64,000 bases of DNA from positions 62,001 to 126,000 of the forward strand of contig JAHLKC010000006.1 of assembly GCA_025449115.1 (NCBI GenBank), read 5' to 3'. Below, piece after piece: positions 12,801 through 25,541 of the stretch (the first letter of the stretch is position 1; every line of letters starts with the position of its first letter). Position numbers and translations under genes: made by a program. The notes under the pieces were generated by a model that was given only the letters and a program-made list of their open reading frames with translations, was not told where the DNA came from and ran no database searches. This DNA is from Chytridium lagenaria (Eukaryota > Chytridiomycota > Chytridiomycetes > Chytridiales > Chytridiaceae).

Positions 12801-13769
12801 AATTACATCAACTTTGCGACCGTCTCTGGATCTTAGTATTCGGACACGTACATCATCGCTTAATGAGAATTCTATACCACTCAGTAATTCGGCGTCATTC
12901 TCAGCACCCCTTATTTCACCACCTTCACAAATCTTTGCACCGCCCTATTCCCAACCCTTCACCGCTTTTCCACCTTCCGCTCCATCACCCTCAGATACCA
13001 TCCGACCAAACCCCCTTCCACGACTTCGTCTTCAAGACCTCACCCTTGCCTCCGATGACCTCCCACAAGATCCACTTATACCCCTTCGGTCCAACTCGCT
13101 TAACGTGTTTGAGCCGACGCTGCCGTTATCGTCCGACGGTGTTGTTGGAGCGTCCATGTATGGATGGATGTTTGAAAGGGGGGATCTTGTCTCACCGGAT
13201 CCGTTAAAGACGCCATCGGATGATGAGACGAGACTTGGGGAGGATGGGGAGTATTTTGCGTCGCGGACCTCGCGTGACATTGGGGATGGGGATGGGAGGA
13301 GTTTGAGGAAACGGGGGTCGAGGAGATTGTCGGGGGGGTTGAAGGTGAAGGCAAAGTCGTCTACGGCGTCAATGTTGAGGAGACGGGCGGGGAGGAGAAG
13401 GTTGGGTGGAGATGAGAGTGATGAAGGTGGGACGGAGGAGGTTTTAGAGGTGGAGGAGAAGATGGTGGATGCGGGGATGAACGTGGTAGGAATATCTAGG
13501 TGGATTCCTTTAGGAACCATCGATGCATGTAACCGGCTACAACGTGTTCTTTATGCGGAACTTCGAGTAAACCTTTGGATGTGAGTCCCCACTTTCCTCT
13601 TTTTTTCTTTTTTTCGATGCATTCGGTTTCTTAAATTTTGTTTAGACATTTGTTCTATTGCACAGTTATCGTCCTTCTTGTCTCACAAAAACCCTCACCG
13701 GTGAAAGACCGCCCACTTTCTCCTATCCCTGCACCATTACCAACGCCATTAACCGCCTACGCTCAATGA
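9888..13769 (+). CDS. Hippo/MST-like STE20 (GCK) protein kinase with long disordered tail
   Basis: Ser/Thr kinase of the STE20/germinal-centre group. Motifs are glycine loop RLGEGAFG, FVVAVKEIL (VAVK lysine), GIVHRDVKCANILL (HRD), IADLG (DFG replaced by DLG), SVVGTPYWM-SPEV and ADIWSLGISAIEM. The segment HPMRAMFKIPFLPPPT is very close to the MST1/2 signature, so Hippo-type is the best guess. A disordered Ser-rich tail of ~690 residues follows, and a last exon (about 13646-13769) adds a hydrophobic stretch LFYCTVIVLLV; no SARAH coiled coil is visible. Frame breaks occur at GGGG 10366-10369 (one base too many, in the G-loop), GGGG 10915-10918 (one too few, at DLG) and TTTTT 11521-11525 (one too few). 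The junction from exon 1 to the PDPKTMFEI exon is also out of phase. Either the assembly has indels or the gene is decaying. Confidence 0.8.
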
Positions 13770-14251
13770 CAAAACACGCTGGCATGATTTACATTTTTCC
13801 CTCCTTCACTGCACTCCAAACGTAATGCTTGCAACCTCATCATATGGCTACGAACGCCAAATATATCACTTGTCTTCATCTTTCATTTTACTATGCACTC
13901 TGCGTGTTCCATTTTCGAGGTGCTTTCCGGGTTTTGCGCTTTGAATACGTGTATGCACGCTGAAATTGAGGTTTCAGCGATATATGGGGAATGTTGTTAA
14001 GCAGGTTTGGTCAGTGGGATTGTTGAGTTTATTTTTTTTGGACGTTTTTAATATATGCGGCTGTTGCGGTCACGGGAGAATTTTCCAACAGCTGTTGCCA
14101 TACTGAGAGGTTGATGCTGATGCGCTATGTCTAAGAGGCTCATCAAAAGAATAGTTTGAGGACTTGTTGGTATGCCGAAGAGGAAGCAAAGGTTGGGGCC
14201 TTTTTCTTATGCAAACGAGGATTCTTCTTTAATGGGTTTACTGTCTCAAAA
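13770..14251. other. Spacer without recognisable gene
   Basis: Downstream region of the kinase gene and flank of the pseudogene fragment. I see no splice-supported coding sequence and no RNA gene. Confidence 0.4.
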
Positions 14252-14395
14252 GAAGATGGAGATGGAGCCATTAAGAGCTTCACGAAAAACGAATTTCAGG
14301 CAAGGTACCGCTGAAGTAAGCACGGATGTCATCAGTCGTCCAACCACTTCAAAAAGATCCAGAATCTCCACACACGCGTTCTACCACCAAATTTT
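14252..14395 (+). pseudogene. Decayed partial duplicate of the first gene's repeat region
   Basis: The nucleotide sequence aligns directly with about 279-429 of the first gene. Shared runs include AAGATGGAGATGGA, TCGTCCAACCAC and CCAGAATCTCCAC, with a roughly 12-bp deletion and many substitutions (about 80% identity by eye). In one frame it still reads KMEMEPLRASRK and RPTTSK, matching KMEMESPRASRP and RPTTSK of the parent, but the frame is lost afterwards (KRSRISTHAFY instead of KDPESPR). It is a fragment with no identifiable start or splice structure, lying directly upstream of the RING gene. Confidence 0.75.
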
Positions 14396-14463
14396 GAAGG
14401 GATCCGTGTTGTTTGACGCAGAATAATGTTGACATACCAAAAACTTGAAAAAAAATCAATTGA

Positions 14464-16750
14464 ATGAGCAATAAATATAGTAGCAACAGGCGGAAGGATA
14501 GAAGGCCCACATCCACATCCATGGACATTTCTGATACCGAGAGAATGAATCTAGATGATGATTTCCTTGACGCCCGTTCTGCTTCCATGAGAGAACGTTA
14601 TCAAGGTTTTGGGTTTGATGAAACGGGATTGCATGATCCACCTTTTTCAGCATCTTCCAGACCATCAAGAGATACCTATGAGACGTTAGATGACGGAGGA
14701 GTAGACTTTACGTTCACAGGATTATGGGGGTGGATCCTGAGAGGAGAATGGGGAGTGGTGCTGGCTCGAGACCGGCAAGTCGAGGTGGGCCGCCAAAAGC
14801 CAGAACCACAGGTAAGGAGCCCGCCACCCCATTCTAATATTTAGTTATTCTGGACTACTGTTTCGATACTCCGAACACATTCATAGAGCCCCTTTTTTAA
14901 CTCGCTTGTACATAGGGGTGCCCTCTAAAAGCGGGCCATCTCAATACGTGGATTTGACTTCATCAAGCCCATCGCAGCTGTCGAACGGTTTCTCTTCAGC
15001 AGTCCCAGTGAGAGCTCCCCACAGAGTCCCATCGTTAGACAAAATGTCTATATCGACGTCTCTTGAGAAGTTTCGCCCCATTGATGATGGCAGCGGGGGC
15101 AACGGCTCTTTTGAAGAATTTTCTACTGCAGGGAGGTTGGGTGGACGTTCGGGAGGAAGCTTTGGTGGACTCTCAAATGACTGGAATGACGTTCCCAGTC
15201 TACATGACTTTGGCAACAAAGCTACCTATGCGACATTATCAAATCCTCGTCCAAGCACATCTCACCGGCTTCCAATCAACCCCTCCTCGTCTTCAGCTTT
15301 CGCCGCCCAAGACTCGTTTATTCCTATCAACATTGACGATACCGCCTTATCTTTTGAATCTACTGGTTCTTCTTTATCTGGAAGATCAGTCCCGTCATCA
15401 AGTTCTATGCATAGATCACATCGACAGCAATTGCTGTCGGATCACTCTGAATCCCGTACAGCATCCCACGTAACTAATGTTGAAACAGACCACCCTGTTA
15501 TTTTTGCACCAGGAAGCAGAGCCGCTTCCAGCCGCAGTCCATTATCTTCGTCAAGGGCAGTAAGACCGTCGTCTTCTTCCAGTCGGAGAGCTGGAGGAGG
15601 CGCATCCGCTCGCAGTCGACAGTTGCCCATGGCGTCAAGTTCTCCACGCAGTTTCCCTGATAATACTGATGACCTTGAGATTCTTGAGGTTAATCAAGTT
15701 AGGAGAGGACCAACACGGGATCGTGAGCAAAATCCTTCATCTGGTGCTTTAAGGGGATATCGTAATGCATCGCCCTCTAGGGAAACCTTCAATAGAAGTC
15801 GCGGCTTTGAACTGGAAATGGAGCCGGCGGATCGTGCCATCATTAACCGCTTTCAAGACGATGACATTCCAAACGCGTCCACAGAAGATCTTGACAGCAT
15901 CTTAGCGGCCCAGCTTCAACGAGAGGAAGAGGAGAACGCTAGAGGCTTTGGGGTATCTGATTTTGTGGACCCTTTCGATGCGTACGGGGGGGGCCTTGCT
16001 GGTCCATATCCGACGTTTAGAACAAACCGAAGGCCGAACTCTACGCGTTCCTTTCCGCCTGGTGAGGGGTTTGGAAATCCGTCGCTTTATGGTGCGGGGA
16101 GGTTACCGGCTCTGCCACTTCATGGCTCAGGTTTTGGGTTTGATGATGAAACTCCTGTTGATCGGCTAATGAGAAGGTTGAGAGCGCAGACGTACCTTGA
16201 AGGTATGCACCGGGAAGTTATGGGGCAGGAGCGCCGATTTAGACGTGGTGGGGAGAATGGCGGTAATGCTTCTACGGCTGAAACAATACTTCGGTTGATG
16301 GAGGCGCAGACAGAGTTTCGGGATGATGACGAAGATGAAGGTGATATGGCTGCGTTGGTTGCAGAGTTGATGGGGGAGGGTGGGATCGTGAATGGTAATG
16401 GGATGGATGGAGGGGAAGATGCTGCTACTTACGAGTCTTTACTTTCTTTGGCGGAGGAGTTGGGGCCTGCTGTGCCTAAGGGAGCAACTGCGGAAGATAT
16501 TTCGAGGATGCCGAGAAGAAAGCTGGCATCGAGGGATGCGTTATTGGGGGTTCGTCGGGACGAATCGTCAAATATGCAGCCCGAAGAAGCGCAGCAATGT
16601 GCGATCTGCTTGGATGAGTTTAAGAGACGTGATGAGGTGCTTCTTGTTCCTGGTTGTGGTCATCAATTTCACACCGAATGTGGGGAGAAATGGTTCAAGG
16701 TCTCCAAGCAATGCCCTACCTGTCGCGAGGACTTTACGCAGCAATTGTGA
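14464..16750 (+). CDS. RING-H2 E3 ubiquitin ligase with long disordered N-terminus
   Basis: A probable ubiquitin ligase of about 727 residues. The first ~650 residues are Ser/Arg/Gly-rich and disordered with acidic patches. The C-terminus is a RING-H2 finger: QCAICLDEF, then VPGCGHQFHTEC, then KQCPTCRED, giving the C-x2-C ... C-x-H-x2-H-x2-C ... C-x2-C ligand set, with the protein ending eight residues later. Two exons are joined at 14811/14916 (ACAG donor GTAAGG, acceptor GTACATAG). Exon 1 changes frame at the GGGGG run 14726-14730; one extra G gives a smooth TGLWGVDPERRMGSG reading, and the exon lengths then sum to whole codons. Architecture (C-terminal RING-H2 after a long disordered region) resembles cytosolic quality-control ligases, but no substrate domain is visible. 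Confidence 0.82.
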
Positions 16751-17052
16751 AACTTGCGTCCACTTCACCCACATCGAATTTACATCTTGTTTCTACTTGG
16801 TTTTTGCGATGTGCTTGTTTTTTTGGAGATGGTAATCCCATCATGCCTTTTCTATATTATTATTATTGTTCTTTATTATATATGTTGCTTTCGCACATTG
16901 CTTATATTGTATATCTAACTTTTTTCTCCTGGTCTTGTTTATTTTACCGGATTCACCGTTTGCATGTTTGTGCCTTTGTTTATATTTATATCACGCGCTA
17001 TGATTGTCAAAATTGGGATGCAAACGAAAGATCGACAACTTCCACTGCCATA
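16751..17052. other. Short spacer between RING gene and next gene
   Basis: AT-rich sequence with T runs. It serves as 3' region of the RING gene and promoter of the following gene. I see nothing else in it. Confidence 0.4.
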
Positions 17053-17862
17053 ATGCGTACTCCATCAGCACCTTCACTCCCACCTCCAGCGACGTCCTCA
17101 AACGCTCGGAGGAGATCAACGCTCAACTCCACCGTTGGTCCCCCAGTAGTTTCAAAACAAGCCCCCGTTTCTTCATCTGCATCTACCACTGCATCTGCGA
17201 CTGTTGCAAGAGGTCGGAAGCTTAGCCGCCACAAGCAGCTCCAAAGCTGTTACCCCTGCTCCGTTATCAAAGCCTGGAAGCGCTTTTTCGATCGCAACAG
17301 GTGTTACTGGGAATTATAGGGGCTCTGAGTGGGGTGATTCTGGGGAAAATGACAGGCCTATAGGTTCGAGTGGGTCGATCAGTGATGTGCTGGAGTTTAA
17401 ACAGTCTGAAAAGAAAAATTACTATGAAACGCAGACGATGATGCCCGCGCCCGGACAGGTTGGTAGACTGATTTTTTTTTCCCCTTGAGATGTGGGGTTT
17501 TGGGCGTTTAGCTGAAATTAGCGTGTAGACCTACTTTCAATTAGTAATTCAAGAAGGAGGCACCATTTTACTTAGAGATTGGCCGCGCCAGAGACTATCA
17601 CAGGTGCGTCTACTTTTACGGATGCGTTGCTCAGTATACTGATAGTCCATAAATATAGAAATGGACTCGTGATGGTACATTAAACCCGGGATCGACCCAA
17701 ATTACCCTTTCAGAGTTCTTAGATGGAGAATTGAAAGAGAAGCTTGTATGGATTTTTGGAGAGAAAGTTTACGAGGAAGCCATCAATGCAGCCATCAAGT
17801 GTGTGCAAGATGAGAGTGAGAAGATGAGAGGTCAGTCTGGCCGGTCTGGTGTTTCCAGATGA
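17053..17862 (+). CDS. Hypothetical protein, conserved-looking C-terminal half
   Basis: I do not recognise the family. The N-terminal ~65 residues are Ser/Pro/Ala-rich (MRTPSAPSLPPPATSS). After a frame change at TT 17222-17223 (one T too many, so RGRKL continues as AATSSSKAVTPAP) a denser region follows. It ends in a segment that looks globular: QTYFQLVIQEGGTILLRDWP, KWTRDGTLNPGSTQITLSEF and EKLVWIFGEKVYEEAINAAI. Exons are 17053-17458, 17529-17603 and 17659-17862, all with GT-AG ends. Total exon length leaves one surplus base, as expected from the proposed single indel. Confidence 0.6.
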
Positions 17863-18357
17863 AAATCCAACATCACAAAGAAATGCTGAAGGGTGCTATC
17901 ACGCGAAGCAATTAGCATGGACTCCGCAACCCTCTCAATTTCTTCATCCGCTTCATCACTTAATCATAAGCAATTCACACAACAACTACCTCAACATGTT
18001 TCGCTGATCTTAAAAAAATATTGTGGTATAAAAGTAGCCAGCTTCGAAGTAGAATAAACAGTGTTGCTGAATAATGGACAAAGGCTATTGACACGTACAT
18101 TACTTTGAGATGTGTTAAAGACAAAGGCCGATTACTTTGGCTAACAGATTACAGGTAAACTACTTTCTCTGGAACTTCCACAGATACCATGCGCAGACAC
18201 TAGGATAAGTGCGGAGCTGAGTGTTAAATATACTGAGATTGATGAAGTGAGCTCTTCCGCAACAGTTAAATAAATTCAATCGTCAAAATGCAAAAGAAAG
18301 TGAGTTTATGCGGTTCAAACAAATTGAAAAAATATTGAATAACTATTTTTTTAATCG
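17863..18357. other. Convergent intergenic region
   Basis: This lies between the 3' ends of a plus- and a minus-strand gene. I see no coding, RNA or repeat signal. Confidence 0.4.
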
Positions 18358-21123
18358 TTAGTTGCCATACAACAACTCATCGTATGCTTGCGCCACAATA
18401 AAATGACCATTAGAAAAGGGTATCGATACTGCACCATACTTGGGAACATCCACCATCCCGATTCTCAAAACTTTCCTAGCAACCTCTAAACTGGTCACGT
18501 TTGCAGAAAACTGCCTCCACGACAACTTGAAATTAGCCATACTGTCTTTGGTTTGCTCATCCGCTGCCTGAAGCAACATGTCTAGAATGATACGATTCTT
18601 TGCGGTGGGAATAGACAGTGGGATGTTAACTTCCACATGTCTTTTTAGCAGGGATTTTACAAGAGAGGTGTATCCAAGCTTGCCAAACCCTGCCAATGCT
18701 TCAGAGTTCAACTTTAACGCACGATGTCGGCAGAGAACCATCCCAATGCGTTCTGTGGGGATGAGGTCTTCTACGAGAAACATGCCGGAAGCTGCTGAGG
18801 TGATTTTATCCTGGTCGGCAGTATCACTGATAGCGAACATTCCCGAAGCATCGGCTGCTTTCGGTCGAACACCTCTTGAAAGTAAAAGATGCGCCAAAAA
18901 GTGGTTTGCATTGCGGCATGCCATAATGAGCGCTTCTTCAAGTCTGACTGCCAACTCTTCGTCAAACTCTTGTATTAGTGCGGCCGCCGGCAGGGTTCGA
19001 TTTGCGGCTACAGTTGACAAGATAAGGTCTCTAGGAACAACCAGACGTTTCCGCTTGGATGAGCTTCTGATAAGAATTCTCAAGCATTCAGGTTCACTCG
19101 CGGCGGAATCTTCATCAGAAATATCCCTTGGCCGCAAAATCTGAGGTGTAGAACCGTCTCGTAGTCTACCGTTCACCACCAACTTAAGGTGAGATTGGGA
19201 GGGCTCCATATGGCCATCATCAATGAGAATCTGAAGAATAGTACCTTGCCTCGATGCTGCAGCCATGTCAAAACATTCTTCGTCGGCCTCGAACCCCCCA
19301 TGTATGAGCACTCTCACAGTCTCCTCACAACCAGAGGGATAGCAGTTTCAAGTAAAAGGGATCCTTTCGATTTGCCGGATATCCCATATCCAACAGAAAA
19401 CTTAAAATGCGATGGTTTCCTCGAGCGATGCATGTGCCAAAGAGGTTGGGCGGCCTCAGGGATCTGCATAGACTTTCAAAGCAAGTCTCGTTAGAGATCA
19501 CAACAGCGGATCCCTCCCCCTTGCTCCGAAATCTCGACAGCACTTTCTTCAAGTTCTCAGAGCCGTGGAAAATACTTTTGGACGAGGTTCAAATTGCTGC
19601 TCCATAGGGCAGCTGATATTGTCCATGCATCCACTTCTTCACCGTCGTCAAGTGCGTTTTGGACGATGGCTTCATAACCTCTAAGGGCACCGTAATATAG
19701 TGTGTCTGCAGATGAATCGAGAGACTGCAAGAAAATCTGCTCAAGCCGATCATCTGGAGGAGAAAGAATATAACACGGCTTATTAAGCATTGCACCGTTA
19801 TTCACCAACAGAAGTATGAGCTCAATAGAAGACTCGCGCTGGCAAGCGGCAAGAATTAAAGAGTCGTCCCAAAGCCATCCTGCAGAACCTCGATTGCCGA
19901 AAAAGAATGCGAACACATTCCAGGAAGTCTTCCAGCGGTCTTTGCAGAATAAGGTCGTGTTTCGATCGAACCTTTGTAACGACGGCAATGATAGCATCCG
20001 CCAGACCGTTCTCGGGGACGGTGATGGGATACTGTCCCAACAAATATTCCAAAACATCACATCTCCCAAAACAAATGGCTTTTGTGAAAGCAGCCGTGAC
20101 AGCAAGATCGGCTCCGTTTTGCAACAGAAATTGGATGACTGAAAGCTTGGCATTCGGGATAGCACCGAGAACCAATTGCGTAGTGGGACGCCAGCTATTT
20201 TTTAGAAGAACATCCAAAGCTCTGGGATTTTTTGCGGAAACAATGGCGTCTCCGATGTCATCTCCCAGGACCAGCTGTCCAAGTTGTAAAAGAATTTCGA
20301 GGCAAATTCCATGCCCCAAGATAATGGCTGCTCGAACAGGAGCCGGTGTTGGCACTTTTCCTTTTAAAGCTCTGGGCGCTTTAGGATCCTTAAACTGCGA
20401 AGCTTCCAGTTCAAAGGATAGATACTCTTTCAGAAAGTCGTGATCATTTGCCTTTACTATGCTTTCAAGGATTTTCTTGCTTGACCACCGGATCCCTCGT
20501 CTTCGCGATTCAAACTTGACGACTGGCATCAAACAGGCTTCGATTGCAGCTTTAACCATCAAAGGCGGCTGGAGCTCTTTTTCTGTTAAAGATACTGGAG
20601 GAAGCGCCAGTAAGAGCATGCCATTCCGAGCCTTGACGATAGCTGTCTCCAAGTCTCTTCGAAACATTCGGTCATGGCCCTCAATACTCATTCCTCCACT
20701 CAACAGCAATCCGAAAATGCGACAAAGATCCTCCTCACTTGTTAAACTCGACGGTTTCGAGCTCCCAAGAGCCATCAAAGGGCATTCTGATCGGTCATGA
20801 ACCAGAAGACGTGATGAGGTTCCTTTAAAGGTCGCGAGGTTTTTAATATCCGGACACTTCAATATGCAACTTTTTTTGAAGAGTAATCTGACTGTGGATT
20901 CGGCATCAGGAAGCTTGAGAATGTCTTTCAACTGCAGAGAGGCGCCTCTGCGCCCACTTTGGAGGAGAATGAAATCAACCTTGATTGTTGCTGATGTGGT
21001 AATGAAGTGGCGAATGGAGCGGCTCAGAATGGAAAGTTTGGTAAGGTGCCTGATATTGCATGAGGCATAGGAAAGAATTTTTGCTAGAACTTCAATGGGG
21101 AGTGATGGAATGCTATAGGGCAT
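18358..21123 (-). CDS. F-box/ankyrin-repeat-like protein, frame broken
   Basis: Probable substrate adaptor of an SCF ubiquitin ligase. From the ATG at 21123 the N-terminus reads MPYSIPSLPIEVLAKILSYA followed by a leucine-rich F-box-like helix set (LTKLSILSRSIRHFI). The rest is made of ankyrin-like helical pairs, for example SVIQFLLQNGADLAVTAAF, CDVLEYLLGQYPITVPENGL, IELILLLVNNGAMLN and RILSFLLDMGYPANR. No introns are evident. The chain of repeats crosses reading frames at A5 19900-19904 and A4 19569-19572 (each one base too many on the plus strand) and twice more at about 19340-19375. Four breaks in ~600 bp is more than in neighbouring genes, so a pseudogene is possible, though the repeats continue smoothly after each correction. 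Confidence 0.7.
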
Positions 21124-21328
21124 GTAAGATTTGTCATGTAATCTAAATATAAACACCTATAACATGCTTCTCTTTACCGCAGTTGCACTGCTACCCGTTC
21201 CCTCGCACGTGGTTCTTTAATGATCAGCAGTGAAAATCTCCAGATGTTCGATGCCGTCAACCACCTCTCTTGTCTCACTTCGATATGAAAGCAAATATCT
21301 CTCAACTTGAGCCCATCAGCCCGTCAAT
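21124..21328. promoter_or_regulatory. Short divergent promoter between F-box/ankyrin gene and ABC transporter
   Basis: The two starts are 41-205 bp apart on opposite strands, so both genes must share this spacer as upstream region. The ATG at 21164 opens a hydrophobic peptide (MLLFTAVALLPVPSH) that could be a signal-peptide exon of the transporter. A GTGGTT donor after CAC and an acceptor CCCATCAG just before 21329 would splice it in frame, in which case the shared promoter is only about 40 bp. Confidence 0.4.
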
Positions 21329-24300
21329 ATGTCTGCAGTCGACTCTGCCGATATTAGTCTTACGTCGACATCGTCAATTGATGTGTCATCTACATCAACG
21401 TCGTCACCTGCACCCACGGCGACGTCCGTCAACCCCGCAGCGGGAACCCTTTCCGCACTCGGGATAGATCTGACGAAAGTTCTTGTTCCAGGAAACTGTT
21501 ATTCTAGCAACTTATCAGTTGGCATTCCTGTAACAAAGTATGGGTACACCTGTGCTCCTCACTTTTACTGCCCCAACACTACAATATCCAATGTCAAAAG
21601 TCTGCCGCAGATATGTCCACCGTCCGTCGACTGCCAGCTTATCAGGCTTGCAACAAAATCTTGCGAGGTAGACTTATCTTCGTTTCCACTTTATATCCTT
21701 AACTCTTTATGTAATGACAGCCTCAAGGACAATTTGAACCTCAAGTGTAAGTATACAAAGAACAAATATCTTATTTAATTTTTCTAGCTGCGCGAAAGGA
21801 TACTATTGCCCAATATACACTAAGCGCATCATATGGTAAGCGACTGTTTTTGTGTCGTATCAATAACTAAGGTTTTCGCGAAATCAGTCCCGAGGGTAAC
21901 TATTGGTGAGTTTTTAAATATTCAGATCTTTCTTTCTCCCAAATGAATTCTATCGTATTTTCCAATTATATTTGTCCTCCAGAATACCCCTTCTTTCTCT
22001 TCTCTTTCTCTTCTGAAGCTAGAAATGCAAGCTGATCGATTAAAAGCCCAGCAGGAAGCATAGAACCTCGTAAATGTCCATCTATGAGTCTGTGCAAGGA
22101 GGGATCAGTCGTTCCTAAATTTTATGGGGGTCTTGTTTGTCTGCGTCATTCTTGATATCTTCTTCGCCGGAATCATTCTCGCTTTTAAATGCACTCAACG
22201 TCAAAAACGCCGAGGTGTAGAATCACTTCCGGAAGCGAAGATTTCACCGTCAAAGGTCGCGCCATTTCCGGTGGATGAGCATCTGCCGGTGAAGTCAAGG
22301 CCTATGGATCCTATTCCTTTTGACCGTAAAATTATGATACAAGACGATGACGCTGTGGTGGTGAATATCCCGTCAGAAAAATCCGATGCCCAGGGCTCCG
22401 GGGATCCGGTACTAACATCACGATATGAGCAGCACTTATCACAGCTACCAACCTTTGATACGTCTCGATCAACAGCACGACATGGGCGACGCCAGAGCAT
22501 TCAGCCTTCTTCTCCGCTCGGGATCACAGATACAACGTTTATTCCAGGAAACTTCTCGGTTCAAGAGGAAGAGGAGGAAGGCACCGAAGACGATACTGAA
22601 GTAGTGGAGGAGCTCAGAACTGTATGCAGACAAGCGAGCCGGAAAAAGGCGTTGGATCGTTCGCACAAAAGTGAGCTATCGACACCACTATTGGGATCCC
22701 TCAACGGGAAACGCGAATGAGGGTATGAAGGTGGTGATTGCGGGTGAGATCCGGGCGCTTTCATCCCTAGAGAAGCAAAAGGGAACGGGTGGGATAGCAG
22801 CAGAGAGTGAGGGCGATCTTTTGGGCCTAATGTCCAAGATTAGATCTGCTTTGAACGATAAAGATGACCTTCGTATCGACTTTAATTTTGAAAATCTCGG
22901 ACTAGCCCTTAAGATGGAAAAGTAGTGCTTAGAGGTGTTACTGGGACCATAAGAAGCCGCAGACTAACGGTAAGCTACGTTCCATTCCGCTGATAAAAAT
23001 CATATGACTTTATTGTAACGAGGCCTTCTTTTTTTTGGACTTTAATGGACCTAAGGCAATTATGGGACCTTCTGGTGCAGGAAGTATGTTTCTTCTCTAT
23101 TGGTGATAACTAGCTAATATGATCTAGAAACCACATTCATGAACGTTTTAATGGCAAGGTTACCCGTACGGGGGGGAAAGCTTTACATTAATGGACAAGA
23201 AGCAGAGATGAATAAATACAAAAAGGTTATTAGGCTTTAAAGTATCTGAACTAACAGATTATAGATTATCGGTTATGTTCCTCAAGATGACATCATGCTG
23301 CGAGAGCTTACTGTACGTGAGAACATCAAGCATTCGGCCAGTATTAGACTTCCCTCTGATTGGAGTGGAAAGACAGTGGAGGAATTTGTTGATTCCGTTA
23401 TGGATGTATTAAAGTATGTTTTGGCATTTAATTGTTCCAGCTATCTTTTGGTTCTTCCTTTGCCTTTCTTATTAGTTGCGGATTTGAGTCTTATATTAAT
23501 ACTTTATCTATTTCATTTATCAAAATAACATGATTGTAAAGCCTTTCTCATGTTCAATCAAACCTCATTGGAGATGAAACTACCCGTGGGGGTCTCTGGA
23601 GGCCAAAGAAAGCGTGTAAATATCGGAATGGAGCTAGCGGCAGGTTCGTTTGTTTTGTTTAGAATTTGGTCTAATTGACTTGAAAGTCCCTCTTGCTTTG
23701 TTCCTTGATGAGCCTACGAGTGGGTAAGCATTTAAAGGGGAACATGACATTCTCCTCCTCAGTTCCCATGCTAACATTGATTAGTCTGGATTCCACAGCC
23801 GCACTGAAGGTTGCAGAGATTTTGAAAAGAATCGCCTCCATCGGTCTGACAGTGGTTGCAGTAATTCACCAACCAAGGTTTTGAAGTTCAGTCCTTTAGT
23901 ATACTGACCTAATGTTGAGGTTCGAGATTTTCCAACAGTTCGATGATATTCTCATGATCGCACCTGGAGGAAAAACCGCCTACCTAGGGCCAACCAACTG
24001 TGTCCTTGAGTACTTTGAGAGCCATGGATTTTTCGTAAGTATTCGTATTATTACAGTAAAGCATAATTTTTCAACTAAAAACTTCAAAGTTCGATCCTCG
24101 CGCGAACCCTGCTGACATCCTTATGGATATTTTAAGTGACAAAGGCGTGAACCTTCGCCAGCATCTTTCACCGGAAGACCTTGTTAACGAATGGGAGACA
24201 AAGGGCTCTCATTGGGTTAAGAATAAATACGAGTCTGAAGGGCTAAACTGTGCCGTTCCATCTCAATCCGAGGGAAATAATAGTTGGCAAGAGTCACCGT

Positions 24301-25541
24301 CTGGGCCTAGAAATGAAGATATTGAAGGAGTCATTAAGAAACGAGGTGCTTCTTGGATATTCCAGGCTGTGCTTTGTCATAACCGATACATGATTCAGCA
24401 ATATCGTTTAATCGGTGCTCTTGTCCTCGAAATTTGCGTCGCAAGTCTTGCAGGAGGACTAGTAAGTAGCCTGCTCTATTACTTTCTCAATTTGTTTTTC
24501 TGCTTGCTTACAGTATTTCAGATGGGTATTGCTGTGGCAGACGGGGCTGGAGAGCTTTTTATTGGAGTTCCCGTCCAACCGTACACCCTTCTTTCCTCAT
24601 CGACCCTTCAATGGCTCATTCCTCAACTAGGTGTGCTTTCCTTTCCTATGAACATTCTATGTTATTTTACTGTCTTCTATTTTTTCGTTATTTTTTATGC
24701 TTAAAAATTGACTTCATCATCGAACAGGTCTTCTTATTGGTATCTCTTGCGGACTCGCCGGAGCTCCAGCTGGAGTGAAGGTATTTGGAGAAGAGAAACC
24801 TGTATATTGGAGAGAAGCTGCAGCTGGGTACCTGATATTTTTAAATCTCCCTATAACTAACAATTCTTTTATAGCCACAACAAACTAGCATACTTTGTGG
24901 GAAAGACGCTTGCGTCATCATACCGCTTTGTATTAACGGCACTTCATTTTGCGGCCATCTTCTGTTTCCTAGCCACTCCGATAACCCCGTTCCCGTTGAT
25001 CTTTTCAAACTTCTTTCTGCAATTTTACTGTGTGTATGGTCTAGCAGCAGTTGTGAGTATGATCGTACGAAGGGAAAATGCTTCTCTGCTAGCAGTAGTT
25101 ACGTGTTTGTTTGCGGCAGTTTTTTGCGGTTACGGTCAGTCTTTTAAATTTCTTTCAAATCAACTGGAAATGACTTCTGCAATTGGCTTCATGAAGTCTC
25201 ACGTTTTAGCACCATAAGTTTAATTTACTCACCGGATATTGACACTTTCTTTTTTTATTTAATGTGTTATGTTTGCAGGCCCTACTGTCCGCGCCGCCCG
25301 TCGATGGGGGATTGAGTTTATATGGCACCTCTCATACAACCGTTGGGCGACGGAAGCCTTTTTCTCTGAAGAGATTAGTGTATTCCGTGATGTCTATGAC
25401 ATTCAAAGTGCAGCAGATTACTACGGATACGTTTTAAACAGTGTCCACTACAACCTTTTTTTCATGTTTATCATTGGGGTGGGCCTTAGGGTTTGCGCCT
25501 TCTTGTTTATGGTGTTAATGAATCGTGACAAGCAGAAATAG
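21329..25541 (+). CDS. ABCG-type half-transporter with lumenal Cys-rich domain
   Basis: ATP-driven membrane exporter of the ABCG (White) group, of the kind with a long N-terminal extracellular domain. Order: Ser/Thr-rich start, Cys-rich repeats (CAPHFYCPNT, CPPSVDCQL, KGYYCPIYT), SLCKEGS, membrane helix (GVLFVCVILDIFFAGIIL), cytosolic linker, then the nucleotide-binding domain: Walker A GPSGAGKTT (split by an intron), Q-loop GYVPQDDIMLRELTV, signature VSGGQRKRVNIG, Walker B LALFLDEPTSGLDS, H-loop VAVIHQPR. The C-terminal membrane domain has several helices and RAARRWGIEFIWHLSYNRW near the end. About a dozen introns. Frame breaks at A4 22918-22921 (one A too few before VVLRGVTG) and G5 23588-23592 (one G too many, inside RGVSGG) fall in invariant motifs. 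The start may be the ATG at 21164 with a signal-peptide exon. The substrate cannot be told. Confidence 0.88.

Noticed and set aside
18578..20800. Several plus-strand open frames of 90-190 codons
   Set aside because: Antisense to the F-box/ankyrin gene, where the minus strand carries the ankyrin-like motifs.
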